Origin: Warburgia ugandensis
Taxonomy: Eukaryota > Streptophyta > Magnoliopsida > Canellales > Canellaceae
DNA length: 64,000 nt
Reading direction: 5' to 3'
Assembly (NCBI GenBank): GCA_035236585.1
Contig: CP141136.1
Coordinates: 50,237,136-50,301,135 of the forward strand
The notes beneath the pieces were generated by a model. That model searched no databases. It was given only the letters and a program-made list of their open reading frames with translations, and was not told the DNA's origin. The translations under genes were made by a program, and so were the position numbers. Below, one piece after another: positions 11,686 through 23,340 of this stretch (positions are counted from its first letter, which is position 1; the number at the start of each line of letters is the position of its first letter).

Positions 11686-14600
11686 TTTTATCCTTTCACA
11701 GCCAGTCCAGCATGTCCAAGGGTCATGGTCAATAGAGAAAATCAAGAATAAATAGTATAAATAGGAGTAGTTGAGATGACTACTTCTATTTGAGGATTAC
11801 AATATTAATGACTCAAGACATTTCACCATAAACACATAGGTGAAAAAGGAGATAGTCCTAGCAAATACTTAGATAGTGGATTGCTTGAATCCTATCAAAA
11901 TCATAGGAAATAAGGATTGTTGTGCAGTGGTGCAAAGATGAAATCTCATATAAGGATCATATTTTGATGAGAATGAATGAATGAAGATGATTAATGGACT
12001 TGTTAATAGTTAGTGTTGACCTGCAATAAAGTAATCTTATCAAAGGTGAGAAAAATCAAAAGACCTAGATGGCTATCTTACCATCATAAAGAATATCAGA
12101 ATATGAGTACACTATCACAAGGATGTGGTATATGAGATGTAAAAGACAGACTTTGAGAAAATTTTGATGACAAGAGGGATAAGCATACAAGATGATACTA
12201 AGGGATAACTGTGACTTGTACTAGATCACAAAAGTATAAATCTTGAAAGACTTAGCTCAATTTTGGATACCTTAATTGAAGTCTTATAAAGAGTGAAGAG
12301 CTATCGAATAATAACTACTTGAGTATTATGGAACAAATCCAGAGATGCATACAAGTGACATATTATGTGATAGGGAAATGAATTCAACCAAGTTCTCAAA
12401 AGATTTTGATGATAATACTAAGGATAATAATAGATTGATCCTAACATGAACTTGTAAGAGAAGTGTAACATGACCAAAATGTCAATGCCATTATTAAGAC
12501 AGTTTAGAATTTCTGAGAAGCATTCAGTTTATCATATCTGTTACGTAAAGTAATAGATGAAGTATCGATCATATGCAACAAAAGCATATGGAGACATTGA
12601 TCCAGGTAGACCAAATGAGGATTTTGAAGAAAAGAAAGAAAGAAATAGAGATGTAATTGTGTGTATTCTATGAAATATTGAATATTCAAAGAAGAAGATC
12701 ATGACTTCATGGAGATACATAGAATCCCATAGAAAGGTAGATCAAACAAATGCAAAGGAATGATGAGAGATGAGTTGGTGATCTTATTGCAAAAGAGTAT
12801 AAAAGAGAGAAAGCATATGGGGATTAAGATTTTGAGTAGAGTATCGAATTTCAGGAGATTATGCGACAAGAAAGTTTCGAAAAGGAATGGTGACCAACTA
12901 GAAATTAAAATTCTACAAATAGTTTGATATCAATTATTACAATTAGATTCTTATCGGATCCATTAACTTATGGGGAACACAAATGGATGTAATAAAGAGG
13001 AAAATTTGGTAATATCTCACCTTGCCACTACATGAGTAAATAAGGAATTAGGCCAGGACAATAACTTGTCCATCTATCTATCTTCAGCAAGAAGGGTACC
13101 ATCAAGGATCAAATAAAGGTCTTGCTATCATCAATTGGAAAACCAAATATCTTAAGGCCATCATTGAGTGTTGTTAACTAAATAGAGGCATCCCACCCTA
13201 ATTAATCAGGTATGTTAATATCTATGAGTTAGTAGTTGAAGTTATATACTCAAAAGGATGTTATGAGTCTTTAGACTTGAGTACTTGATAGGCTAAGTCA
13301 TTTGAGGGTATAAGGCCAGTTGATTAGGCCACATCATGAAGAACTACAAGTATAATAAATATAGTAACAACTGAGATAGGAGCAAAAAATAAGAAGTGAT
13401 CTAAACCAATGTGAAAGGTTTTTCAAACCTTAGTGGCTACCATGACAAGGTGAAGAAGTTACTACTGACTTGGATTGAAAAGAAAGGTAGATAAGTACTG
13501 ATCAATTTGGAGACCCCTGAGCTTATGACAAAGAAATATCTGGAAAGGGATCAACAGGTAATCAAATAAAGTCTTTCTATGTCTAAGGGAATGTTTATGC
13601 TTATCTGAGTCTTGTTGAACTTGTTGAGTTAACAACTTCAGTACAATTTGATATAATTGCTATTGGGGGAGAATTATGGCTATGAGATGGCACTTGAAAG
13701 ATAAAATAAGGAGGCACTTGAAAGATAAAAGTTGAGGAATTGAGAAAATCACTACTTATGATGATACCTCCTGACAATATAGACTGCATGGTTGACGATA
13801 AAGCCTTAATAAAAGATTGGGCAATATATTAAAATAGGGAATGGAAAGAGAAAAATTGAGGAGGCTAGCACACTATAAGGTGAAGATGTGATGTTACTTG
13901 CCTTTAGACAAAAAGTTAGTTGTTATAAGCATATACCAAGTATGAAAAATTAATTGAAGGAATTTCCTAAGGACTAACCCTACTGGATTGAGTATAGAAC
14001 TTTTGGATTGAAAAAGTTACTAAGAAAATCATCAAGCAAAGAAAGGGCAAAGAGGATGAAGACAAAGGATTCAACCATGACCAAGTAAGGGTACTTGGTT
14101 ATAAGAGACTCTTTTACTTTGCATGAATAAGAGCATTATTGAAAATCCTAAATGACAAATGGGTGAGAAATAGTGAGACAGGCTTCTAGACGAAGACATA
14201 CGACTCATGATGATGAATCGACCATTAACATTTGACATGAGTTTGGATAAGATCCTAACAGAGGAAAGCATTTAATGAATTCAATAGTGAAACTGGATAT
14301 GAAGTTAGGACATTTTACTTTCAGTATATGATAAGGCCCTCAATGGAAGATGCTACTAATTAGCTTTTATTTTCAAATGTAACCTTGGTCAAGGAAATCA
14401 AGTCACATATGAAAAACGACAGACAGTTGAAATTCAAAGTTAAGTAAGAGATTGGCTATAAAGCATATGATACCATATCAATTATTGAAGTATCTTGGAG
14501 ATAAGAGTAAGAAGCAAAGTTAGACACAATAGAAAGAAGGTAACTTTTTGGACTTGTGGATAATGAAAGAGATCACTAGATAAAAAGGATTATCTTATGA

Positions 14601-14950
14601 TATTCAAAATAGGAGAAATAAGATAATATGATCTTGAAAGAAGTATATGCATGAGCAAAGAAGCATGATCTTACGAGGAGACTATCTTATACATGATAAG
14701 ATAAGTATAGATGAAGTACCGCTAGGAAACGGTATTGATAAATCGACACATACGAGAGTATGGGGCTGCATCAAAGTACGTAGCGAAAACAGGCCCTTAT
14801 GGGTGAGGCCTTATAGGAGGAACAATGAAAATAATAAATTGAGGATGAACCTAGAATTGATTCCTAGAGGGGAATGCATTCACCAAGAAATCATCTAAGA
14901 GACAAATACTTGAAAAATAATAAGTTATGGAATTTCGAGGACAAAATTCT
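11686..14950 (+). other. LARD internal region, non-coding
   Basis: This is 3.3 kb of purine-rich, AT-rich sequence with stops in all frames. The longest open frames (62-83 codons, for example 14647-14898) match no family I know. Sequence such as 'gaatttcgaggacaaaattcttttaa' just before the polypurine tract is typical of the end of chromovirus internal regions, which suggests descent from a Tekay-like parent whose coding part was replaced. I see no captured host gene. Confidence 0.7.
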
Positions 14951-14966
14951 TTTAAGGGGGTAATAA
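14951..14966 (+). other. LARD polypurine tract
   Basis: TTTAAGGGGGTAATAA ends directly at the 3' LTR start (14967). The purine run primes plus-strand synthesis in LTR elements. Confidence 0.85.
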
Positions 14967-17344
14967 TGTAATGACCCCAATTTTTGTAATATTAAAAGCC
15001 CATAAAAAGTTTAGTTTTAAATATAAGCGCATTTTGGTCATTTCACTAGTTGCCTTGACTAAACCCAGGAATTTGATCCTAAAAGTGGTTCCATTAGATG
15101 CGTCTCGGAAAAAGGAATCCAACGAGACCAAAATCACCCAAAACGGAGTTAAAATGAGCAAGATATGGCCCTTTGAAGTTCAGGGGCAAAACTGTAAATT
15201 TCACAACTCCCCAAACCCATCTCACCCATAGTCCTAGGCTCAATTCCCCTAAGTTTTTGCATGAAAAACCATGCAAAACGGAGCCTGGGTGAGCCACCAA
15301 GGACCCTGGGACGTCCCCAGGGCCGCACTGGTTCGACAGGGTCGAACCAGGGTAACCTGAGGACGACCCAGGTCACTAACGGGCAGGATGATCCAATAGG
15401 AACGTCCCACGTCGACCTACGTCGACGTCTGTTTGAAAAACCAAATGGGCGCGTCCAGGGATGCGCCCGCTAAAGGGACCGGCGAATTTTTGTTACTTAA
15501 GGAAGCAGGGCGCATGGCGCTGACGCGCAGCGCCCTAGCATTCCGACTTTTTGTCTTTAAAGACTCTATGTACACACAACATTAAAACGCTTATAACTTG
15601 AGATCTAGAGCTCCGATTGAGGTGCCGCAAAAGGCGTTGTGTCCATATCAACGACGCGGACACATCCAAATCATAAAATCTCTAATCAAGGCCCAATCAA
15701 AGGTGGGAATGACCCTTAGAATAGGATGGTGGCGCGTGGGCACTAGAATGTTGGAAAACTGAGGATACTAAGGCCAAATTAGGACCTTAGGACACCCATA
15801 GGCATAGGGATGGACCCCTAATGCCTAAGTAATAAGACCCAACTACTCTAAAACCCATAAAAGATGGGTCAAACTAACCTTGAGTCCCCAAACCATGTTC
15901 AGGAGCGTACGAGCACAAATGGGTTAGCGCAACCTAGCCATGTAAGTGCTCTATCACTATTATATTCTTTTAAAACATCTATTATTATTTTGAGAACATA
16001 TGTTATAAGCATATGACTTGTTTAGCATGATTTGATTCAGCATGCATATGATAGACGTTTTGTACATAGCCATGTTTTAAAATGATTGCATATACATTAT
16101 GCACATATATGTGTTGCAAACAAGTGCATGCATTGCATGATTTAAGCACTTGCAAAGATTGCATGTCCTTGAGGGTTGCCAAAAGACGCTGGAGTGCCGA
16201 GGGCCAGGCAGTTGTGAGGGACCCAAAAGAGGACAAGTTTTGACAAAAGGTTTTGACTTATCTTATGTGATTTGGGCAAGTAAGCCCATGGGTGCTATGC
16301 CGAGGGGTCTGGGTTGGCCACCCGGCCTCTACCACTAATAGGTGGATGGGTATGACGCCCAAAAAGAGGCAAGTCCCTACGTCGATTGCATGTGGTACAG
16401 GGGGCTACCACTGGTGTCACGGCACTGGGTCGACGTGTCATAGGCCCCGTGGAGGCTATGACCGAGTGTCCTCAGGTACCCGGGGACCACACGGCGAGGA
16501 GGTCGTGGGCATAGTGGACCCTATGGTTTGATGTGCATTTCATATAGCATGATATGAGATTGGTCGACCATACCGTACTAGAGGTCCATGAGTTGGACTC
16601 CATGAAGCATCTATTGCATATCATGATGTCATCATATATATATGATACTTTCAGTTTTGGATTATGTGATCTTTTAAGTCATGAGAATTTCAGTTGATTA
16701 TGGATTCTTATACTGATATTGAACTCGAGTATTCAAACATACGCATATTTTGAATTTCAGTTGATTATGGATTCTTATACTAATATTGAACTCGAGTATT
16801 CAAACATATGCATGTTTTGAATGAGCATATGATTTTAAAACTTCTCATGCATTTATAAAACTAGTAGTGATAGGCTCCTACTGAGTATATTATATAGTCA
16901 CCCAATCCTTAACATTTTTCAAACGTCAGTAAGTACTCAAGGACAGGATACGTCCGTATATATCATGGTTCAGGACAGCTTCACTCACAAAAAGAGGACA
17001 TCTATGTTAGTGCTATGAGCAAGTGAATCCAAAAGGAAACAAATACACATGTAAGTAAACTCTCAACCCTTTGGACATGTGTTTGTACTTAGTTATAGTT
17101 GGGCTGTGCATTATGACTGGAAAGACTTGGGGAAAAACATTTATGATTTCTGAAGTTTTTCAAAAACTACCTTAGTTATTGTGAAAGCAAATGACACTCG
17201 GGGATTTCAAAAATGAGTTTAAAACTAAAGATTTTCCGCTGCATTGCATGGTTTTTATAGAATGGTTTTCAAATAGGGATGCATCCCGCCTTAGGAAATT
17301 AGACATTGCATTTAAAAATGCATGAGAAAACCAGGGTTGTCACA
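14967..17344 (+). repeat. LARD 3' LTR (2378 bp), TATA region deleted
   Basis: It matches the 5' LTR almost throughout. It lacks the stretch equivalent to 9211-9515 (305 bp, junction at 15204/15205), which includes the TATA box. It also lacks the equivalent of 9728-9806 (junction near 15478). It retains 63 bp (15302-15364) missing from the 5' LTR, where GACCC direct repeats at 15302 and 15365 flank the lost segment. It ends TTGTCACA at 17344. Confidence 0.93.
15328..15350. repeat. Perfect 10-bp inverted repeat in LARD 3' LTR
   Basis: CTGGTTCGAC and GTCGAACCAG are separated by AGG. The hairpin lies within the 63-bp segment absent from the 5' LTR, so the deletion removed it cleanly. Confidence 0.8.
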
Positions 17345-17349
17345 GTTCT
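17345..17349. repeat. LARD target-site duplication, right copy (GTTCT)
   Basis: This is an exact copy of 8968-8972. It lies within exon 2 of the CACTA TNP1-like gene. Confidence 0.93.
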
Positions 17350-17960
17350 ATACAAATGCATTCCAAGACTCCTGGTCAATGATGTCAGAGTAAATAGAAG
17401 GCACCATGTATAGCCTTGACGGATCGTTGACATTTGGAGCTATGTAACACGAACAAGGTACTTCTTCCATTTTCTCCATTGCTTACCAGCCACTTGTAAA
17501 GCATGCATCTTCTTGTCCTCTGGCACATCAAAGGTAGACTACAAATTGAACACATCAAATTACTATATTTGAAAAGTAAGGAAAGTTATAATATAAATAA
17601 TACATGTATTTAATGTTTACATACCATCACCATTTCCCATTTTGAATCTTTTGTTGAGGATGGCACATGTCTCCAATCCTCAAATGTGATAGGAACCATG
17701 CTTCTTACTATAAAGCAAAGGAAACTACTATAAGCAGGTGCACTCTCACCAATCTCTTACCCTCTACTATTGTATTGGATAGTTTCTTTAATTTCCTTCG
17801 ACTTTCTCCTGATAACCTTTTCTATCGTTGTTTGCCCTCTACCCTTTCTTTTTGGAGTGGTGCTCATGTTGGCCTCTTGTTCATGCTCTTCAATGTTGCC
17901 ATAATCTTCAGTTTGATGTTCTTCTCATTCCATTATTACTACAAAGAAACACTCAATGAT

Positions 17961-18596
17961 ATTAGAACAATGACATAAAAAAAGGCTATGTAATTCATTT
18001 AAAGAAACCCAACCAATGTCCCTAATAAACATAGTTTAAGTAAAAAAATAATTCAAGGAGACTCTGTCACCATCCATTCACATAAACATACAATATTTAA
18101 CATATGTGACAAACTAACCTCAAGGAAAAGAGATAAAGGATGCATGAAAAGTATTTGGCTACTTAGTATAGATATTTGTAAAGGGGCTACAAATCCCATC
18201 CAATAAAGTTTATGATTCATGTAAGTTTCTCTTAATTATTTTCATGCTTGAGGTTCATTAAATGTTGGTTTTATGATCATGTTTCATGTCTTGAATCACA
18301 TGCACCGTGTCATTTCTTGCCTCGTTTTGATTTAAGTTCCATGAGTATCTTACTCCTGGAATTTTACCTTTCATGAGTCATATATAATTTCAAGCAGTCC
18401 ATAACACTTTATTTACTTGATTTTTTAAGAACCACTTTAGCTTTCTAGATAGTTTAGTTACTATTTTGGTTAGATCCCATGTTACCAAATTTTTATTCAA
18501 CACATTTCAGCCATTTTCTTTCTCATGAACCATGGGTCATGCACATGGTGATTGGGATATTTGCTTTTAAGTGGTTTATTGTTCCCTTATTTCATG
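17961..18596. other. AT-rich spacer between CACTA genes
   Basis: No gene is seen. It includes the upstream side of the TNP1-like gene and, from about 18220, sequence that resembles the upstream part of the LTR-like segment duplicated next to it. Confidence 0.4.
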
Positions 18597-19612
18597 ATAG
18601 CTTAGCATTAATTATTTACTTATTTGCATTGTAGTTTATCTTTAGAACATTTCTTTATTTAGTTATAGCATGTTTTATTTTTACAAAGTTTTATGATTAT
18701 GAAAGTGTTAGTTTAGGAAAGTTTCATTTTTACCAAGTTTCCTTAATTAAAGCTTCCTAGAATCATTCATTTTAGTTTAGCATTATTTTTTTAATTTAAT
18801 GCATGTTAGTTAGGAAAGTTTCTGATTTCATTGGAGATCTTCATTTTTAGAAAGTTTCCTTTAGCTCATGTGCCTAATTTTATGCATGTTTCTCATTCCA
18901 TGTTGTTTAAATTCCATGCTTATCAAAGAAATCTTTCTTTAGCTAAGCTAAACAACTTAAATAAGATCAAATCAACTGGAAATTCCTTGAGATTCCTTAT
19001 GGGATAGACCTCTCTCACATGTAATTATTACTTTGATTTTTGCACTTGTGAGTAATTTTAAAGCCCCACCACCTAGCCTAAGAGAGATTGGTTTTGATTT
19101 AACAAGGAAAGCAAATAACATGATAGTTTAGCATTACATGTTTAGTTATTTGCATCATAGTTTAGCTTTAGAACATTTCTTTGTTTATTTTTAGAATTTT
19201 TTATCTTTAGAAAGTTTTAGCATTAGGAAAGTGATAGTTTAGGGAAGTTTCATTTTTAGCAAGTTTTCTTAATTAAAGATTTTTATTTAATGCTTGTTAA
19301 TTATGAAAGTTTCTAATACCATTGGAAATCTTTACTTTTAGAAAGTTTCCTTTAGCTCATGTGTCTAATTTTATGCATATTTCTCATTACATGTTGTTTA
19401 AATTTCATGTTTACCAAAATAATCTTTCTTTAGCTAAGCTAAGCAACTTAAATAATATCAAATCAACTAGAAATTCCTATAGATTTCTCATGGGATCGAC
19501 CTCTCTCACATGCAATCATTACTTTGATTTGTGTGCTTGTGAGTAATTTTAAAGTTACACCACCCAGCCTAAGAGAGATTGGTTTTGATTTAACTAGGAA
19601 AGCAAATAACAT
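18597..19612 (+). repeat. Tandem duplication of a gypsy-LTR-like segment (two units of about 500 bp)
   Basis: Unit 1 (about 18597-19120) and unit 2 (about 19121-19612) are clearly homologous. Both begin 'tag.ttagcatta' and both contain 'gaaagtttcctttagctcatgtg'. Both then have a 'atgggat.gacctctctcacatg' block, and both end 'agagagattggttttgattt' and 'gcaaataacatg'. The 'tgggatcgacct' block with 'gcttgtgagt' resembles the 3' end of Athila-type LTRs, also seen at 32105 and 35580. The units differ by indels and substitutions, so the duplication is old. Confidence 0.7.
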
Positions 19613-19839
19613 GAAAATGAAAACATGCATTGGAGTTACTAGTTATTACTAGACATGTTAAGAAACAAAAGAAAATAAGAAGCAATCAAGCACCTGTAAG
19701 ATGGCCCTTATCAACTTTGATTCCTTTGAATGAATACCTCCAATGATAGGGTTTGCACATGAATAACATAATTCTATAGAAAACCATGAAAATTGGTCAT
19801 TAAAATCAATTAGTAAATAGCAGTAACCCACCTCCACTT

Positions 19840-20120
19840 TGCTAGAACCCAATTCCCCACGCCCTGCCCACCACCATGCTGAAACCCAGCTCCCCCCTGC
19901 CTCCCACCCGAACACAGCTCCACTCCTCCCCTTGCCTGCCTGAACACAGCTCCCCTCCTCACCCCCACCCGCATGAACCCAGCTTTGCTCCTCCCCCTGC
20001 TGGAGCCCAACTCCACTCCTCCCCTCCCACCCCTCCTCGCTAGACCTAGCTCCCCTCCCCACCCCCTGCTCGAACCCAACTCCACTTGGCCAAAGCCCAC
20101 CCTCCCCCTACCGACCAGCA
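19840..20120. repeat. C-rich minisatellite-like block in CACTA
   Basis: About 280 bp of strongly C-rich sequence on the plus strand is built from irregular copies of 'gaacccagctccc' and 'ctcctccc'. It sits between the TNP2-like and TNP1-like genes. A 134-codon minus-strand frame (20062->19658) and overlapping frames pass through it. Their Gly/Arg/Ser/Trp-rich products simply reflect the repeat, and I do not call a gene. Confidence 0.65.
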
Positions 20121-20231
20121 TGGTACGCATAGTCCCTCTTCTCCTCTCCTTCCTTATTCCTCTTCTCCCTAGATTCTTCTCTATTTTGGGGATGGTGGGA
20201 ATTCTGTTTTGTGGTTTAGGTAGGGGTACAT

Positions 20232-21330
20232 GAAGAAGTCATTTATATGTAAAACAACTTTAAAAGTATAAAACAAATTCATTCAAAATATATACACCTC
20301 TTATGTTACTACTTCACAATATCTAACAAGTAATACATAGTGAAACAAAATTTTTATGATAGTCAACATTGATTCATGGGTTCAGGCATGAAGGTTTAGG
20401 GTAAGGGCTCAAGGTATGTACATAAGTGTTTAGGGTATTGGGTTCAAGTTTTCAAGGAACAGCATGAGCTAAGGTTAAGGGCTTAGAGTTAAGGTTCAGG
20501 GTACTTACATAAGTGTTTAGAGTTCAGGGATCAACTGTTCAGGGAGTAGGGTATGGGGTTAGAGTTAAGGGCTCAGGGTTAAGGTTTAAGGTTAGGGGTT
20601 GAAGGTTATGGTTAGGGTTCATTGTTGATTTACACTTAATTAATTTTAAATGAATATATGTATTTGATTAATTTTATGTTAGTACATCGCAATATTTAAC
20701 AATTAATATACAATGAAATGGATTTTTTATGATAATAGTCAACATTCATTCATGGGTTTAGGAATCAAGGTTCAAGGCAATGGTTCAGGGTACGTTTGTA
20801 AGTTTGCATGATTCAGGGTTCAAGTGTTCAGGGAACAATGTTTGGGGTTAGGTTAAGGGCTCAAGGTTAAGATTCATAGTAAGGGTTCAGGGTACATACG
20901 TAAGTGTTCAAGTTTCAAGGTTCAAGGTTCAAGTGTTCATGGAACAGGATTTCGGGTTAAAGTTAAGGGCTCATGGTCAAGGTTCAGGGTTAGTTTTCTT
21001 AACACCAAATTCACATAATTCTAACATTTCTAAATTGTTATTTAAGAATCAAAGATGTTCAATAATTAATATGATAAATTTAGGAGGTTGATCTCTTTTG
21101 TTGCTAAATTTTTTATACATAAAGAAGTTGTTTATATGATAAACGACTTTAAAAAAGTACACTTTTAAAGTAGTTTACTAAAAACAACTTTAAAAGTATA
21201 TGCTTTTTTATAATTATTTTAATCAAAATATATACACCTTTTATGTTAGTACTTCAGAATATCTAATAATTAATACACAATGAAATAGCTTTTTTATGAT
21301 AGTCAACATTGATTCATGCATTCTTTGTAT
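20232..21330 (+). repeat. Telomere-like GGTTCAGGGTTA blocks in higher-order repeats
   Basis: Three higher-order units each start near 'ttatgttagtacttc..aatatctaa' and 'tttttatgatagtcaacatt' (about 20290-20385, 20655-20760 and 21235-21330). The first two are followed by blocks rich in GGTTCAGGGT, AAGGGCTCA and TTAGGGTT (20373-20620 and 20755-20990). Copies of the CACTA subterminal ACTTTAAAAGT motif flank the region at 20232-20280 and 21122-21215. The blocks resemble degenerate plant telomere repeats (TTTAGGG) but are not regular heptamers. Confidence 0.65.
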
Positions 21331-22010
21331 GCACATATATATAGTTCACTATCAATCCATATAGCTCATGACCAAAGTAGAGCTAAAGTTTATAAATATG
21401 AAATTATATATATTACAACTAACTAATATACATATTGCACATACTCCAAAATATATACTATTTTCAAACCCAAGCACCTTCCTCATCATTGTCATGCACA
21501 TAATCCTCATTCTCACCAAGTAATGCTTTGATTGATGAGATTGTTTTGGTAATAAAAGGGTAATTTATTTGAGTATCTCTTAGATCGTCTTCATCATAAA
21601 CATCCCTTAGAATGATAAAACAATTGACCATCTCTTATCACATTCATCTTATACGTAAAATACTTGTTTGCTTGAGATGCCAAAATAAATTGATCATTTT
21701 CATAGCCAATCCTGTTGAGGTCAACCAATGTCAATCCAAGGGCATCAGTTTGGATGTTGTTGTGTTCCACCCAATTGCACTTAAACACAACCATAGTTTT
21801 GAAAGTATAATCCAAGACCCAAATCTCTCTTATAACCCTATAATAAATATCATCCATTACTATTGGCCTATTATCCTTTGAACTTGAAAAGAATGTAGCA
21901 TTGGCAACTAAGCTAAGGTTTCTAATATACCGTTTCCTGGTACTTCTCGTTGATCTTAAATCTATGTATATTTGTATTAAGTAGGCTGAAGTAATATTAA
22001 TATATACACA

Positions 22011-22012
22011 CA

Positions 22013-22054
<42 letters not shown>

Positions 22055-22247
22055 GAATGTAGTTTTTTAGTTAATATTCATTGCGAATTCTTTCATTTTA
22101 CCTTCTTACACAGCCAATTATTGAAAGTGTGACACATTCACACACACACACACACACACATATACAGAATGTAGTTTTTTAGTTAATATTCATTGCAAAT
22201 TCTTTCATTTTACCTTCTTACACAGCCAATTATTGAAAGTGTGACAA
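22011..22247. repeat. Tandem duplication with (CA)n inside the TNP2-like gene
   Basis: Two units of about 112-122 bp each consist of (CA)n, 'tatacagaatgtagtttttt' and 'tcttacacagccaattattg'. The copied part includes the end of the short exon before DUF4216 and its GT splice donor on the minus strand. The units differ by one visible base and in CA number, so the event is recent. Confidence 0.9.
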
Positions 22248-23077
22248 TGCTCAAATTGTAGCCACTTCAGTTTCTTTGAGTAATTTGGATTCTTTGCCTT
22301 GAGTACATCCATGTGTTCACTATGCACACACAAACAAATTAATAGAGTAATCAAAGAAAAGGTAATTAACCATCAACAATTAAGGTTTACATAAGTGCAT
22401 GCATGATCAACTTACTCAATGTATGGTTGGACTTCATCAACATTTAGCAAGACATAAAGATGTGCCTAGTCTCGTTCCTTACAATCAACAATCAATACAC
22501 GATCTTTTAATGGAGGTTCACTAACCTTGGGATCATGAAATGCAACTGATTATTTATTTCTTACGATTCCAATGGCATCCACTCCTGCTAAATACTCTGT
22601 GCAAAACTCTATTGCTTCCTTTACAATGTAACATCCGGCTATACACCCCTTTGGCTGGTTGTGATTACGTAGATACCCTTTTAAAATTTTCATGTACCTC
22701 TTAAATGGATATATCAATCGTAAGTAAACTAGCTCACAGAATCTGACCTCATCAATGAGGTGCACTGTTATGTGTACCATGATGTCAAAGAAGGATAGTG
22801 GGAAGATTGTCTCAAGCTCATATAAAGTTGTCACTAGATGACCATGAATTTCATGTAATTTTGAAACATCTACTACCTTCTTACACAAAACATTAAAGAA
22901 GTAGTAGAATTTTATAATAGCTTCTCTAACTTTGTTTGGTAACACTAAACATATTGCTACTAGCAGTAGTTATTGCATCAATGCCTGGCAATCATGGGAA
23001 TTCATCCCGAACAATATTAGAACTTCCATGGAAACAATATTTTTAAAGTTTGAAGAGTAGCTGTCTGGGACATTGAG

Positions 23078-23340
23078 CTTGAATAATGTTTTACACATTA
23101 TTATGCTCTCCTCTTTATCGAGAGTATAATTTGCCTTAGGCAGGGATGTTCCTCCATTGACCCTATCCTTTGGGTACAACCTCCTCTTCAAACCCATGTT
23201 AATAAGATCTTGAATAAGGTTTTACACATTATTATCCTCTCCTCTCTATCGAGAGTATAATTTTCCTTAGGCAGGGATGTTCCTCGATTACCTCTATCCT
23301 CTAGATACAACCTCCTCTTCAAACCCATGTTAGTAAGATC
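23078..23340. repeat. 131-bp tandem duplication in Transposase_21 coding sequence
   Basis: Two copies begin CTTGAATAA at 23078 and 23209 and end 'aaacccatgtta.taagatc'. The period of 131 is not a multiple of three, so it shifts the reading frame. The copies have diverged slightly. Confidence 0.9.

Larger units (their letters stand above)
8973..17344 (+). mobile_element. LARD-like non-autonomous LTR retrotransposon, 8.37 kb
   Basis: The element has a 5' LTR (8973-11666), a primer-binding site (11669-11680), a 3.3-kb internal region (11667-14966), a polypurine tract (14951-14966) and a 3' LTR (14967-17344), flanked by GTTCT. The LTRs begin TGTAATGACC and end TGTCACA/CGTCACA. The internal region shows no gag, protease, RT, RNase H or integrase motif in any frame that I could recognise. 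Long LTRs around a long non-coding interior fit the LARD (large retrotransposon derivative) class, mobilised in trans by an autonomous gypsy relative. The LTRs share long identical stretches and differ mainly by three indels, so it is young compared with its surroundings. It cut the CACTA TNP1-like gene. Confidence 0.88.
6409..17960 (-). pseudogene. CACTA TNP1-like gene with DUF8039-like and Ulp1-type regions, split by a LARD
   Basis: This is the second CACTA gene, spread over several exons on the minus strand. Exon 1 (about 17960->17625) has a basic KRKGRGQTTIEKV segment and then VPITFEDWRHVPSSTKD, ending at a GT donor. Exon 2 (17538->17345) has FDVPEDKKMHALQVAGKQW and RKWKKYL. The LARD (8973-17344) follows. 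Coding resumes at 8972 with exons near 8860, 8690-8560 and 8475-8073. The DUF8039-like exon (7983->7765) carries IVAVG, HKITIPP and LPFPLE. A further exon is at 7473->7252. The C-terminal part has SHWMLLFLDVHC near 7030, like the Ulp1 histidine region, and YYVLRYMRT...LTEWVEYV at 6654->6409, like the end of C48 peptidase domains. Stops, for example before the LARD junction, make it inactive. In relatives, TNP1-type proteins bind transposon ends; the Ulp1 activity is unproven here. Confidence 0.75.

Noticed and set aside
14647-14898. 83-codon frame near the end of the LARD interior
   Set aside because: No retroviral motif and no similarity I recognise. Length is expected by chance in 3.3 kb.
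19658-20130. 134- and 106-codon minus frames, Gly-rich
   Set aside because: Low-complexity product of the C-rich minisatellite, with two frames open together. Not a supported gene.
20373-20990. True interstitial telomere
   Set aside because: Repeats are not regular TTTAGGG heptamers and are embedded in larger CACTA-specific units.
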